Positions 1 through 9,951 of a DNA stretch of 64,000 nucleotides are shown here, in pieces (position 1 is the first letter of the stretch; the number at the start of each line of letters is the position of its first letter). Source of the stretch: Escherichia ruysiae. GTDB taxonomy: Bacteria; Pseudomonadota; Gammaproteobacteria; Enterobacterales; Enterobacteriaceae. Position numbers and translations under genes: made by a program. The notes under the pieces were generated by a model. It was not told the DNA's origin and did not search any database. It saw only the letters and a program-made list of their open reading frames with translations. The stretch lies in assembly GCF_902498915.1 (NCBI RefSeq), contig NZ_CABVLQ010000001.1. One strand, written 5' to 3'.

Positions 1-1
1 C

Positions 2-1243
2 CTTTCTATTCAGGCGTTAAAAGATGAAGGCCGCTATGAGCGTTTAACCAGCGGCTACCTGCCGGAAGCAGAAATCGTCTTTCTTGATGAGATCTGGAAA
101 GCCGGGCCAGCGATTCTTAATACCCTACTAACCGCTATTAATGAACGCCACTTCCGCAACGGCGCACATGTTGAAAAAATCCCTATGCGCCTGCTGGTGG
201 CGGCCTCCAACGAACTGCCAGAAGCAGACAGCAGCCTGGAAGCGTTATATGACCGTATGCTGATTCGTCTGTGGTTAGATAAAGTGCAGGATAAAACGAA
301 TTTTCGCTCCATGCTGACCAGCCAACAGGATGAAAACGACAATCCCGTTCCACCATCCTTACAGGTCACGGATGAAGAATACGAACGCTGGCAGAAAGAG
401 ATTGGTGAAATTACGCTGCCCGATCATGTATTTGAGCTGATTTTTATGCTGCGCCAGCAACTGGATAAATTACCGGATGCGCCTTATATCTCCGACCGTC
501 GCTGGAAAAAAGCGATCCGCTTATTGCAGGCCAGCGCCTTTTTTAGCGGTCGCAGCGTGGTTGTCCCGATTGATCTCATCTTGCTGAAAGATTGCCTGTG
601 GTACGACGCCCAAAGTCTGAATTTAATTCAACAACAAATTGACGTATTGATGACCAGTCATGCGTGGCAGCAACAGGAAATGCTGACGCGACTGAGTGCA
701 ATTGTGCAGCGTCGCCTGCAACTCCAGCAGCAACAAAGCGATAAAACGGCCTTTACGGTGATTCGTCAGGGTGGCATGTTCAGCCGTCGCCCACAGTATC
801 AACTTCCTGCCGACGTTGCTGCTTCCACGCTGACCCTGTTGCTGCAAAAACCATTAAAATTGCATGATATGGAAGTTGTTCATATCGCTTTTGAGCGTAG
901 CGCACTGGAACAGTGGCTGAGTAAAGGTGGTGAAATTCGCGGCAAACTGAACGGTATCGGCTTTGCCCAGAAACTGAATCTGGAAGTTGATAGCGCCCAA
1001 CATCTGGTTGTACGCGATGTGAGTTTACAAGGCAGTACGCTGGCGCTTCCCGGTTCATCGGCTGAAGGTCTGCCTGGTGAAATAAAACAACAACTGGAAG
1101 AGCTTGAAAGCGACTGGCGCAAGCAACACGCCTTATTCAGCGAACAGCAAAAATGTCTGTTTATCCATAGCGACTGGTTAGGTCGCATTGAAGCCAGCCT
1201 ACAGGATGTCGGCACCCAGATTCGCCAGGCGCAACAATGCTAA
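2..1243 (+). CDS. ravA: RavA, MoxR-family AAA+ ATPase (5' end outside window)
   Basis: The reading frame is open from the first bases of the window, so the start and roughly 85 N-terminal residues (including Walker A) lie upstream; about 413 residues are present against a family length near 498. The visible part starts just before Walker B (IVFLDEI, bases 110-130), followed by a sensor-1-like segment (LLVAASNELP). The C-terminal part is the long helical region with the LARA domain that binds the lysine decarboxylase LdcI. RavA is a hexameric MoxR ATPase that acts with ViaA and has been linked to acid stress, respiratory complexes and aminoglycoside sensitivity. The stop overlaps the viaA start (ATGCTAA), showing translational coupling. 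Identity is very secure from sequence and neighbour. Confidence 0.97.
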   Translation, partial: LSIQALKDEGRYERLTSGYLPEAEIVFLDEIWKAGPAILNTLLTAINERHFRNGAHVEKIPMRLLVAASNELPEADSSLEALYDRMLIRLWLDKVQDKTNFRSMLTSQQDENDNPVPPSLQVTDEEYERWQKEIGEITLPDHVFELIFMLRQQLDKLPDAPYISDRRWKKAIRLLQASAFFSGRSVVVPIDLILLKDCLWYDAQSLNLIQQQIDVLMTSHAWQQQEMLTRLSAIVQRRLQLQQQQSDKTAFTVIRQGGMFSRRPQYQLPADVAASTLTLLLQKPLKLHDMEVVHIAFERSALEQWLSKGGEIRGKLNGIGFAQKLNLEVDSAQHLVVRDVSLQGSTLALPGSSAEGLPGEIKQQLEELESDWRKQHALFSEQQKCLFIHSDWLGRIEASLQDVGTQIRQAQQC

Positions 1244-2688
1244 CACTGGATACGCTCAATGTGATGCTGGCCGTCAGCGAAGAGGGATTGATCGAAGAGA
1301 TGATCATCGCTCTGTTGGCCTCACCGCAGTTGGCGGTCTTCTTTGAAAAATTCCCACGACTGAAGGCGGCAATCACTGATGATATTCCCCGCTGGCGTGA
1401 GGCGCTGCGCAGTCGGCTGAAAGATGCCAGAGTTCCGCAGGAACTCACGGAAGAAGTCATGTGCTATCAGCAAAGCCAACTTCTTTCCACACCTCAATTT
1501 ATTATGCAGCTACCGCAGATACTGGACTTACTGCATCGACTGAATTCCCCGTGGGCCGAACAAGCCCAGCAGTTGGTTGATGCCAACGGCACGATCACTC
1601 CAGCATTACACACGCTTTTTCTCCAGCGTTGGCGCTTAAGTCTGATAGTGCAAGCGACGACGTTAAATCAACAGTTATTAGAAGAAGAACGCGAACAACT
1701 GTTGAGTGAAGTTCAGGAACGCATGACGCTAAGTGGGCAGCTTGAACCGATTCTGGCAGAAAACAACACCGCAGCCGGTCGTCTGTGGGATATGAGCGCC
1801 GGTCAGCTTAAACGTGGCGACTATCAGTTAATTGTAAAATACGGTGAATTTCTTAACGAACAGCCGGAACTGAAGCGCCTGGCGGAACAGCTCGGGCGTT
1901 CGCGGGAAGCCAAATCGATACCACGCAACGATGCGCAGATGGAAACCTTCCGCACTATGGTGCGCGAACCGGCGACCGTTCCTGAGCAGGTTGATGGTCT
2001 GCAACAAAGCGATGATATTTTACGCCTTCTGCCGCCGGAACTGGCTACGCTTGGGATAACTGAACTGGAGTATGAGTTTTACCGTCGGCTGGTGGAAAAG
2101 CAGTTGCTTACCTATCGTCTGCACGGTGAATCGTGGCGTGAAAAAGTGATCGAACGCCCGGTGGTACATAAAGATTACGACGAACAGCCGCGCGGGCCGT
2201 TTATTGTCTGCGTGGATACTTCCGGCTCAATGGGCGGCTTTAATGAACAGTGTGCGAAAGCATTCTGCCTGGCATTGATGCGCATTGCCCTCGCTGAAAA
2301 CCGGCGCTGCTTTATTATGTTATTTTCCACCGAGATTGTCCGTTATGAGCTTTCAGGCTCACAAGGCATCGAACAAGCGATTCGCTTTTTAAGCCAGCAG
2401 TTTCGTGGCGGCACCGATCTTGCCAGCTGTTTTCGCGCCATTATGGAACGCTTGCAAAGCCGGGAATGGTTTGACGCCGATGCGGTGGTGATTTCTGATT
2501 TTATCGCCCAGCGGTTGCCTGATGACGTGACGAGTAAAGTGAAAGAGTTGCAGCGGGTACATCAGCATCGCTTTCATGCCGTGGCGATGTCGGCACACGG
2601 CAAACCCGGCATCATGCGCATTTTCGATCATATCTGGCGTTTTGATACCGGGATGCGAAGCCGCCTGCTCAGACGCTGGCGGCGATAA
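1237..2688 (+). CDS. viaA: ViaA, VWA-domain partner of RavA
   Basis: 483 residues, the family's full length. The C-terminal third is a von Willebrand factor A domain whose MIDAS motif DTSGS sits near residues 327-331, with a downstream GGTD segment as expected for metal coordination. The N-terminal part is helical and glutamine/leucine rich. ViaA stimulates the RavA ATPase and links it to respiratory enzymes. The ATG overlaps the ravA stop by seven bases, so the pair is one transcriptional and translational unit. The gene ends only four bases before the convergent asnA stop. Confidence 0.97.
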   Translation: MLTLDTLNVMLAVSEEGLIEEMIIALLASPQLAVFFEKFPRLKAAITDDIPRWREALRSRLKDARVPQELTEEVMCYQQSQLLSTPQFIMQLPQILDLLHRLNSPWAEQAQQLVDANGTITPALHTLFLQRWRLSLIVQATTLNQQLLEEEREQLLSEVQERMTLSGQLEPILAENNTAAGRLWDMSAGQLKRGDYQLIVKYGEFLNEQPELKRLAEQLGRSREAKSIPRNDAQMETFRTMVREPATVPEQVDGLQQSDDILRLLPPELATLGITELEYEFYRRLVEKQLLTYRLHGESWREKVIERPVVHKDYDEQPRGPFIVCVDTSGSMGGFNEQCAKAFCLALMRIALAENRRCFIMLFSTEIVRYELSGSQGIEQAIRFLSQQFRGGTDLASCFRAIMERLQSREWFDADAVVISDFIAQRLPDDVTSKVKELQRVHQHRFHAVAMSAHGKPGIMRIFDHIWRFDTGMRSRLLRRWRR

Positions 2689-2692
2689 ATTA

Positions 2693-3685
2693 TTACAGCA
2701 GAGAAGGGACGCTCTCACGAACTGCCGCAGGCCAAACGCCACACTGAACCTGGCCGATATGCGGCAGTTGCAGCAGTAGCATGGTCAAACGAGACTGGCC
2801 GATACCGCCGCCGATAGTCTGCGGCATTTCACCGCGCAGCAGCGCCTGATGCCACTCTAGTTGCAGACGATCTTCATCACCAGTTAGCGCCAGTTGGTGC
2901 TTCAGCGTGTCAGCATCTACGCGAATCCCCATTGAAGAAAGTTCAAACGCATCTTCCAGCACCGGGTTCCACACCAGAATATCGCCGTTCAGACCCGCAT
3001 GGCCCAGTTCTGACGGGGTGCTCCAGTCATCATAATCCGGTGCGCGCACGTCGTGACGATGACCATCACTCAACTTGCCGCCAATCCCGACAAGGAATAC
3101 CGCGCCAAGATCTTTCGCAATCGCCCGCTCACGCCCTTTGGCATCGAGATCCGGATAACGAGACAGTAATTCCTGGCTGTGTACGAAGTGGATCTGATCC
3201 GGCAGGAACGGTGCCAGGCCAAACTCTTCGCTAACCGCAGCTTCGGTTGCTTTAATTCCCGCCCAGATCGCCTCTACGGTACTTTTCAGAGTCGAGAATT
3301 GACGCTCGCCGTCGCCCATTACGCGTTCCCAGTCCCACTGGTCTACATAGACCGAGTGCAACGGAGAAAGACGGTCTTCATCGGGGCGAAGGGCTTTCAT
3401 GTGCGTGTACAGCCCTTCGCCCACGCTGAAGTCGTGTTGCCCTAACGTCTGACGTTTCCACTTCGCCAGTGAATGAACCACTTCGAACTGGGCATCAGGC
3501 AGAGCTTTCACTTTTACCTGTACCGCTTTTTCACAGCCCGACAAGTTATCCTGCGTGCCATCCCCCACACGACTAAGGATTGGCGCCTGGACTTCAATCA
3601 GCCCTAAGCGTTCTTCCAGTTGACGAGAAAAGTGAGATTTCACGAAGCTAATTTGACGTTGTTTGGCAATGTAAGCGGTTTTCAT
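2693..3685 (-). CDS. asnA: Asparagine synthetase A (ammonia-dependent)
   Basis: 330 residues, full length. AsnA makes asparagine from aspartate, ammonia and ATP in the cytoplasm, using a fold related to class II aminoacyl-tRNA synthetases. The glycine-rich GGGIGQSR segment near the C-terminus is the class-II-like ATP-binding motif 3. It is divergent from asnC across a 151-base gap, the standard arrangement in which AsnC activates asnA when asparagine is scarce. Its 3' end nearly touches the viaA stop. Confidence 0.98.
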   Translation of the reverse strand: MKTAYIAKQRQISFVKSHFSRQLEERLGLIEVQAPILSRVGDGTQDNLSGCEKAVQVKVKALPDAQFEVVHSLAKWKRQTLGQHDFSVGEGLYTHMKALRPDEDRLSPLHSVYVDQWDWERVMGDGERQFSTLKSTVEAIWAGIKATEAAVSEEFGLAPFLPDQIHFVHSQELLSRYPDLDAKGRERAIAKDLGAVFLVGIGGKLSDGHRHDVRAPDYDDWSTPSELGHAGLNGDILVWNPVLEDAFELSSMGIRVDADTLKHQLALTGDEDRLQLEWHQALLRGEMPQTIGGGIGQSRLTMLLLQLPHIGQVQCGVWPAAVRESVPSLL

Positions 3686-3836
3686 TTTTTATACTCCTGC
3701 GTCCTGTTGCGTATGATTAAGCAACAAAAACCAGTACACATGCAATAATCATTCAATAAAAAGCCTTACTCACTTTTGATTCATTAAAAAAGAAGACTAA
3801 AATAGAATGAATCATCAATATGAATAAGAAAATCCT

Positions 3837-4295
3837 ATGGAAAATTATCTGATCGACAATCTGGACCGTGGCATCCTGGAAGCATTAATGGGCAATGCGC
3901 GCACCGCTTACGCTGAACTGGCGAAACAATTTGGCGTCAGCCCGGGGACGATTCACGTTCGTGTAGAGAAAATGAAGCAGGCGGGGATCATTACCGGTGC
4001 GCGTATCGACGTCAGCCCGAAGCAGCTTGGTTATGACGTAGGCTGCTTTATCGGCATTATATTAAAGAGCGCCAAAGACTACCCTTCCGCGCTGGCAAAG
4101 CTGGAAAGCCTTGATGAAGTTACTGAAGCCTATTACACAACCGGCCACTACAGCATCTTTATAAAAGTGATGTGCCGTTCGATCGATGCTCTCCAGCATG
4201 TACTTATCAACAAGATCCAAACAATTGATGAAATTCAGTCCACCGAAACACTGATCGTCCTGCAAAACCCGATCATGCGTACCATCAAGCCATGA
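3837..4295 (+). CDS. asnC: AsnC, Lrp/AsnC-family regulator of asnA
   Basis: 152 residues. The N-terminal winged helix-turn-helix spans about residues 5-55 (AELAKQFGVSPGTIHVRVEKM is the HTH core). It is followed by the RAM ligand-binding domain that senses asparagine. AsnC activates the divergent asnA and represses its own gene; activation of asnA is lost when asparagine is bound. Transcripts can continue into mioC and toward oriC. Confidence 0.97.
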   Translation: MENYLIDNLDRGILEALMGNARTAYAELAKQFGVSPGTIHVRVEKMKQAGIITGARIDVSPKQLGYDVGCFIGIILKSAKDYPSALAKLESLDEVTEAYYTTGHYSIFIKVMCRSIDALQHVLINKIQTIDEIQSTETLIVLQNPIMRTIKP

Positions 4296-4316
4296 TCAGC
4301 TTTTTTAATCCCATAC

Positions 4317-4325
4317 TTTTCCACA
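4317..4325 (+). promoter_or_regulatory. DnaA box in the mioC promoter region
   Basis: TTTTCCACA, one base off the TTATCCACA consensus, lies about 60 bases before mioC. Just downstream, TTCACA and TACAAT elements (within 4339-4365) look like the mioC promoter. DnaA repression of mioC transcription, which otherwise runs into oriC, is established for E. coli. Confidence 0.7.
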
Positions 4326-4384
4326 GGTAGATCCCAGCGCGTTCACAGCGTACAATACGCCACTCTTAATAAAGGTGGCGGTTT

Positions 4385-4828
4385 ATGGCAGATATCACTC
4401 TTATCAGCGGCAGCACCCTGGGCGGTGCCGAATATGTAGCAGAACACCTGGCAGAAAAGCTGGAAGAGGCGGGTTTTACCACCGAAACGCTGCATGGTCC
4501 GTTGTTAGAAGATTTATCTGCCTCCGGGATCTGGCTGGTTATCAGTTCTACCCACGGCGCCGGAGACATTCCGGACAACCTTTCTCCTTTCTATGAAGCG
4601 TTGCTGGAACAAAAACCCGATCTTTCTGCGGTACGCTTTGGCGCAATCGGTATTGGCAGTCGTGAATACGACACTTTTTGTGGTGCGATCGATAAACTCG
4701 AGGCAGAACTCAAAAATTCCGGTGCGAAACAGATGGGCGAAACACTGAAGATCAACATCCTTGATCACGACATTCCGGAAGATCCGGCAGAAGAATGGCT
4801 GGGATCGTGGATTAATTTACTCAAATAA
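4385..4828 (+). CDS. mioC: MioC flavodoxin-like protein
   Basis: 147 residues, full length. The N-terminal loop SGSTLGGAE (about residues 8-16) is a flavodoxin-type FMN phosphate-binding loop, and the STHGAGDIPDN segment near residue 57 forms the isoalloxazine-side loop. MioC binds FMN and has been reported to be needed for biotin synthase activity in vitro. Transcription runs directly into oriC, and the gene's position is the historic marker of the left edge of the origin. Preceded by the GGTGGCGG ribosome-binding region. Confidence 0.97.
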   Translation: MADITLISGSTLGGAEYVAEHLAEKLEEAGFTTETLHGPLLEDLSASGIWLVISSTHGAGDIPDNLSPFYEALLEQKPDLSAVRFGAIGIGSREYDTFCGAIDKLEAELKNSGAKQMGETLKINILDHDIPEDPAEEWLGSWINLLK

Positions 4829-4850
4829 GTATACAGATCGTGCGATCTAC

Positions 4851-4859
4851 TGTGGATAA
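4851..4859 (-). promoter_or_regulatory. DnaA box R4
   Basis: Perfect TTATCCACA on the minus strand, the high-affinity outer box of oriC on the mioC side. Confidence 0.93.
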
Positions 4860-4889
4860 CTCTGTCAGGAAGCTTGGATCAACTGGTAG

Positions 4890-4898
4890 TTATCCAAA
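4890..4898 (+). promoter_or_regulatory. DnaA box R3
   Basis: TTATCCAAA, the weak box at the position expected for R3 between R4 and R2; overlaps the Fis-binding area in the reference origin. Confidence 0.8.
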
Positions 4899-4924
4899 GA
4901 ACAACTGTTGTTCAGTTTTTGAGT

Positions 4925-4933
4925 TGTGCATAA
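4925..4933 (-). promoter_or_regulatory. DnaA box R2 (TTATGCACA variant)
   Basis: Minus-strand TTATGCACA. The K-12 box, as I recall it, is TTATACACA, so the fifth base differs. It still fits the loose consensus TTATNCACA but not the stricter TTAT(A/C)CACA. Confidence 0.85.
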
Positions 4934-5030
4934 CCCCTCATTCTGATCCCAGCTTATACGGTCCAGGATCACCGATCATTCACAGTTAATGATCCTTTCC
5001 AGGTTGTTGATCTTAAAAGTCGGATCCTTG

Positions 5031-5039
5031 TTATCCACA
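5031..5039 (+). promoter_or_regulatory. DnaA box R1
   Basis: Perfect TTATCCACA next to the AT-rich unwinding region. This is the box that anchors DnaA for strand opening. Confidence 0.93.
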
Positions 5040-5052
5040 GGGCAGAGCGATC

Positions 5053-5110
5053 CTAATAAGAGATCACAATAGAACAGATCTCTAAATAAAAAGATCTTCT
5101 TTTTAATACC
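5053..5110 (-). other. oriC DNA unwinding element (three 13-mers plus AT cluster)
   Basis: Read on the minus strand, the three repeats are GATCTCTTATTAG (R), GATCTGTTCTATT (M) and GATCTTTTTATTT (L), followed by the AT cluster at 5097-5110. DnaA opens the duplex here and DnaB is loaded. The L repeat has T at its sixth position, where I recall A in K-12. Confidence 0.92.
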
Positions 5111-5206
5111 CAGGATCCCAGGTCTTTCTCAAGCAGGCAAAGTTGAGTAGAATCCACGGCCCGGGCTTCAATCCATTTTCATACCGCGTTATGCGAGGCA
5201 ATCACC

Positions 5207-7096
5207 ATGTTTTATCCGGATCCTTTTGACGTCATCATCATTGGCGGGGGTCATGCAGGCACCGAGGCCGCGATGGCTGCGGCGCGTATGGGTCAACAGA
5301 CTCTGCTTTTGACACACAATATCGACACTCTGGGACAGATGAGCTGCAACCCGGCAATCGGCGGTATTGGGAAGGGACATCTGGTAAAAGAAGTGGATGC
5401 ACTCGGCGGTCTGATGGCAAAAGCGATCGACCAGGCGGGTATCCAGTTTAGGATACTAAACGCCAGCAAAGGATCGGCGGTTCGTGCAACCCGAGCACAG
5501 GCGGATCGTGTGCTGTACCGTCAGGCGGTACGCACTGCACTTGAGAATCAACCAAACCTGATGATCTTCCAGCAGGCGGTTGAGGATCTTATTGTCGAAA
5601 ATGATCGCGTGGTCGGTGCTGTCACCCAAATGGGGTTGAAATTCCGTGCTAAGGCTGTCGTGCTCACTGTAGGCACTTTCCTTGACGGCAAGATTCATAT
5701 CGGTCTGGATAATTACAGCGGTGGTCGTGCTGGAGATCCGCCTTCCATTCCGCTTTCTCGCCGTTTGCGCGAACTTCCACTGCGCGTTGGTCGTCTGAAA
5801 ACAGGGACGCCGCCGCGTATTGACGCCCGCACCATCAATTTCAGTGTGCTGGCGCAACAGCATGGCGATAACCCAATGCCGGTGTTCTCGTTTATGGGCA
5901 ACGCAGCGCAGCATCCACAGCAGGTGCCGTGCTATATCACCCATACCAACGAGAAAACTCATGACGTGATCCGCAGTAACCTCGATCGTAGTCCAATGTA
6001 TGCCGGAGTGATTGAAGGTGTTGGCCCACGCTACTGTCCGTCGATCGAAGACAAAGTCATGCGCTTCGCCGACAGAAATCAGCATCAGATCTTCCTTGAA
6101 CCGGAAGGGCTGACGTCTAACGAAATTTATCCGAACGGCATCTCCACCAGCCTGCCGTTCGATGTGCAGATGCAAATCGTCCGCTCCATGCAGGGGATGG
6201 AAAATGCGAAGATCGTGCGTCCAGGTTATGCCATTGAGTATGACTTCTTCGATCCTCGCGACCTGAAACCGACGCTGGAGAGCAAGTTTATCCAGGGGTT
6301 GTTCTTTGCTGGTCAGATTAACGGCACTACCGGTTACGAAGAAGCTGCAGCGCAAGGTTTGCTGGCCGGTCTTAACGCCGCTCGACTGTCTGCCGACAAA
6401 GAAGGCTGGGCGCCTGCACGTTCCCAGGCTTACCTTGGCGTACTGGTCGATGACCTGTGCACTTTAGGAACCAAAGAACCGTACCGTATGTTTACCTCAC
6501 GCGCAGAATATCGACTGATGCTGCGTGAAGATAACGCAGACCTGCGTCTGACTGAAATTGGTCGTGAGCTGGGGCTGGTTGATGATGAACGTTGGGCGCG
6601 CTTTAACGAGAAGCTTGAGAACATCGAGCGTGAGCGCCAGCGTCTGAAATCGACCTGGGTAACGCCGTCAGCGGACGTTGCAGCCGAAGTGAATGCTCAC
6701 CTGACTGCGCCGCTTTCCCGTGAAGCCAGTGGTGAAGATCTGCTGCGTCGTCCGGAAATGACTTATGAAAAATTAACCACGCTGACGCCGTTTGCCCCTG
6801 CGTTGACAGACGAACAGGCGGCGGAACAGGTTGAGATTCAGGTTAAATACGAAGGTTATATTGCGCGCCAGCAAGATGAGATCGAAAAGCAGCTGCGTAA
6901 CGAGAATACCTTGCTGCCTGCGACGCTGGATTACCGCCAGGTATCCGGTCTTTCTAACGAAGTGATCGCCAAACTCAACGATCACAAACCGGCCTCTATC
7001 GGTCAGGCTTCGCGTATTTCTGGCGTCACGCCTGCGGCTATCTCCATTCTGCTGGTATGGCTGAAAAAACAAGGTATGCTGCGTCGTAGCGCATAA
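5207..7096 (+). CDS. mnmG: MnmG (GidA), tRNA U34 carboxymethylaminomethyl-modifying enzyme, FAD subunit
   Basis: 629 residues, full length. The N-terminal Rossmann motif GGGHAGTEAA (residues 12-21) binds FAD, and the conserved C-NPAIGG-IGKGHLVKE segment follows. MnmG acts with MnmE (encoded at 38579-39943) to install the cmnm5 group on wobble uridine of several tRNAs using methylene-tetrahydrofolate. The gene starts at the right edge of oriC and its transcription affects initiation. A 62-base gap with a perfect hairpin separates it from rsmG, with which it is co-transcribed. Confidence 0.98.
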   Translation: MFYPDPFDVIIIGGGHAGTEAAMAAARMGQQTLLLTHNIDTLGQMSCNPAIGGIGKGHLVKEVDALGGLMAKAIDQAGIQFRILNASKGSAVRATRAQADRVLYRQAVRTALENQPNLMIFQQAVEDLIVENDRVVGAVTQMGLKFRAKAVVLTVGTFLDGKIHIGLDNYSGGRAGDPPSIPLSRRLRELPLRVGRLKTGTPPRIDARTINFSVLAQQHGDNPMPVFSFMGNAAQHPQQVPCYITHTNEKTHDVIRSNLDRSPMYAGVIEGVGPRYCPSIEDKVMRFADRNQHQIFLEPEGLTSNEIYPNGISTSLPFDVQMQIVRSMQGMENAKIVRPGYAIEYDFFDPRDLKPTLESKFIQGLFFAGQINGTTGYEEAAAQGLLAGLNAARLSADKEGWAPARSQAYLGVLVDDLCTLGTKEPYRMFTSRAEYRLMLREDNADLRLTEIGRELGLVDDERWARFNEKLENIERERQRLKSTWVTPSADVAAEVNAHLTAPLSREASGEDLLRRPEMTYEKLTTLTPFAPALTDEQAAEQVEIQVKYEGYIARQQDEIEKQLRNENTLLPATLDYRQVSGLSNEVIAKLNDHKPASIGQASRISGVTPAAISILLVWLKKQGMLRRSA

Positions 7097-7108
7097 CGCA
7101 TTAAAAAT

Positions 7109-7134
7109 GCCTGGTAAGCACCTGCTTACCAGGC
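7109..7134 (+). terminator. Perfect hairpin between mnmG and rsmG
   Basis: A 12-base perfect stem (GCCTGGTAAGCA / TGCTTACCAGGC) with only two bases between the arms and no T-run after it. It is probably an RNA-stabilising or attenuating hairpin rather than a full terminator, since rsmG follows 26 bases later. Confidence 0.5.
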
Positions 7135-7159
7135 AACGCATCAAGAACAGGTAATCACC

Positions 7160-7783
7160 GTGCTCAACAAACTCTCCTCACTGCTGAAAGACGCAGGAAT
7201 TTCGCTTACCGATCACCAGAAAAATCAGCTTATTGCCTACGTAAATATGCTGCACAAATGGAACAAGGCGTACAACCTGACTTCGGTGCGCGATCCTAAT
7301 GAGATGCTGGTACGCCATATTCTGGACAGCATTGTCGTCGCACCTTATCTGCAAGGTGAACGTTTTATTGATGTCGGCACCGGCCCGGGTCTGCCCGGCA
7401 TTCCTCTATCTATCGTACGCCCTGACGCCCACTTCACACTACTGGATAGCCTCGGTAAACGCGTGCGTTTCCTGCGCCAGGTTCAACATGAATTGAAACT
7501 TGAGAACATTGAGCCGGTACAGAGTAGGGTAGAGGAGTTTCCGTCAGAGCCACCGTTTGATGGTGTAATTAGCCGTGCTTTTGCCTCTCTGAACGATATG
7601 GTGAGCTGGTGTCATCATCTTCCTGGCGAGCAAGGCCGTTTCTATGCGCTGAAAGGACAAATGCCGGAAGATGAAATAGCCCTATTGCCCGCAGAATATC
7701 AGGTTGAATCAGTGGTTAAACTTCAGGTTCCTGCTCTGGATGGCGAACGCCATTTGGTTGTGATTAAAGCAAATAAAATTTAA
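7160..7783 (+). CDS. rsmG: RsmG (GidB), 16S rRNA m7G527 methyltransferase
   Basis: 207 residues. The SAM-binding motif DVGTGPGLPGIP is near residue 70, in a Rossmann-type methyltransferase fold. It methylates N7 of G527 in 16S rRNA; loss gives low-level streptomycin resistance. It lies downstream of mnmG in the same direction, the conserved gid pair, and ends before a terminator at 7871-7914. The sequence looks intact. Confidence 0.97.
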   Translation: MLNKLSSLLKDAGISLTDHQKNQLIAYVNMLHKWNKAYNLTSVRDPNEMLVRHILDSIVVAPYLQGERFIDVGTGPGLPGIPLSIVRPDAHFTLLDSLGKRVRFLRQVQHELKLENIEPVQSRVEEFPSEPPFDGVISRAFASLNDMVSWCHHLPGEQGRFYALKGQMPEDEIALLPAEYQVESVVKLQVPALDGERHLVVIKANKI

Positions 7784-7870
7784 TTTTTATCAAAAAAATC
7801 ATAAAAAATTTATCGGTTTGACTGTTAACAACGACCAGGTTTTTTACTGATATAACTGGTTACATTTAAC

Positions 7871-7914
7871 GCCACGTTTACCATTTCGCATCAATGAACT
7901 AACGTGGCTTTTTT
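7871..7914 (+). terminator. Rho-independent terminator after rsmG
   Basis: GCCACGTT pairs with AACGTGGC, 22 bases apart, followed by six T. It isolates the gid transcript from the atp promoter region. Confidence 0.75.
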
Positions 7915-8387
7915 GGGTAAGCAGAAAATAAGTCATCGGTGAAAATATCAGTCTGCTAAAAATCGGCGCTAAGAACCATAATTTGCTGTTAAAATTTTAT
8001 TAAGAATGTCAATGTCTGGTTTTTGTTATGTAAATGCTATTTATGAAAACAGTATCTGTTTTTAGACTGAAATATCAGAAACTTGCAATGGCATCATTTG
8101 CCAAGTAAATAAATATGCTGTGCGCGAACATGCTCGATCTGTGATCTGAAGCACGCTTTACCACCAGTGTTTACGCGTTATTTACAGTTTTTCATGATCT
8201 GGCATGGTTAGCAGAAAAGTCGCAATTGTATGCACTGGAAAAATATTTAAACATTTATTCACCTTTTGGCTACTTATTGTTTGAAATCACGGGGGCGCAC
8301 CGTATAATTTGACCGCTTTTTGATGCTTGACTCTAAGCCTTAAAGAAAGTTTTATACGACACGCGGCATACCTCGAAGGGAGCAGGA
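7915..8387. other. AT-rich region upstream of the atp operon
   Basis: About 470 bases between the rsmG terminator and atpI. I see no coding potential on either strand. The first 350 bases are AT-rich without a recognised element. The last 110 bases carry the atp promoter elements listed separately. Confidence 0.7.
8281..8308 (+). promoter_or_regulatory. Candidate sigma-70 promoter of the atp operon
   Basis: TTGAAA (8281-8286) and a perfect TATAAT (8303-8308) are 16 bases apart, about 80 bases before atpI. A second TTGACT at 8327-8332 with TATACG at 8353-8358 is weaker because of a 20-base spacer. Which one is used cannot be decided from sequence. Confidence 0.6.
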
Positions 8388-8399
8388 GTGAAAAACGTG

Positions 8400-8780
8400 A
8401 TGTCTGTGTCGCTCGTGAGTCGAAACGTTGCTCGGAAGCTTCTGCTCGTTCAGTTACTGGTGGTGATAGCAAGTGGATTGCTGTTCAGCCTCAAAGACCC
8501 CTTCTGGGGCGTCTCTGCATTAAGCGGAGGCCTGGCAGTCTTTCTGCCTAACGTTTTGTTTATGATATTTGCCTGGCGTCACCAGGCGCATACACCAGCG
8601 AAAGGCCGGGTGGCCTGGACATTCGCATTTGGCGAAGCTTTCAAAGTTCTGGCGATGTTGGTGTTACTGGTGGTGGCGTTGGCGGTTTTAAAGGCGGTAT
8701 TCTTGCCGCTGATCGTTACGTGGGTTTTGGTGCTGGTGGTTCAGATACTGGCACCGGCTGTAATTAACAACAAAGGGTAA
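8400..8780 (+). CDS. atpI: AtpI, ATP synthase accessory protein
   Basis: 126 residues from the ATG at 8400. A GTG at 8388, in frame and preceded by AAGGGAG, would add four residues and is an equally plausible start. Four hydrophobic segments fill the protein, as expected for this small inner-membrane protein. AtpI is not part of the finished enzyme but helps c-ring assembly and Mg2+ handling. It is the first gene of the atp operon and is poorly conserved and non-essential. Confidence 0.93.
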   Translation: MSVSLVSRNVARKLLLVQLLVVIASGLLFSLKDPFWGVSALSGGLAVFLPNVLFMIFAWRHQAHTPAKGRVAWTFAFGEAFKVLAMLVLLVVALAVLKAVFLPLIVTWVLVLVVQILAPAVINNKG

Positions 8781-8788
8781 AAGGCATC

Positions 8789-9604
<816 letters not shown>

Positions 9605-9650
9605 TTTACCAACACTACTACGTTTTAACTGAAACAAACTGGAGACTGTC

Positions 9651-9890
<240 letters not shown>

Positions 9891-9951
9891 TAAGCGTTGC
9901 TTTTATTTAAAGAGCAATATCAGAACGTTAACTAAATAGAGGCATTGTGCT

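Larger units (their letters stand above)
4829..5206 (+). other. oriC: oriC, chromosomal replication origin
   Basis: This gap between mioC and mnmG holds the full E. coli origin, reversed relative to the usual drawing. Three AT-rich 13-mers read on the minus strand as GATC-initial repeats: 5084-5096 (L), 5068-5080 (M) and 5053-5065 (R). DnaA boxes are R1 at 5031-5039 (TTATCCACA), R2 at 4925-4933 (TTATGCACA on the minus strand), R3 at 4890-4898 (TTATCCAAA) and R4 at 4851-4859 (TTATCCACA on the minus strand). An IHF-type segment lies around 5000-5013 between R1 and R2. I count 14 GATC Dam/SeqA sites from 4836 to 5117. The mnmG promoter lies in the last 80 bases, with a GC-rich stretch (CCACGGCCCGGG) typical of stringent control after a TAGAAT -10-like element. 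Confidence 0.97.

Noticed and set aside
5456..6355. A 299-codon open frame antisense to mnmG
   Set aside because: Composition and position mark it as an antisense artefact; mnmG explains the sequence fully.
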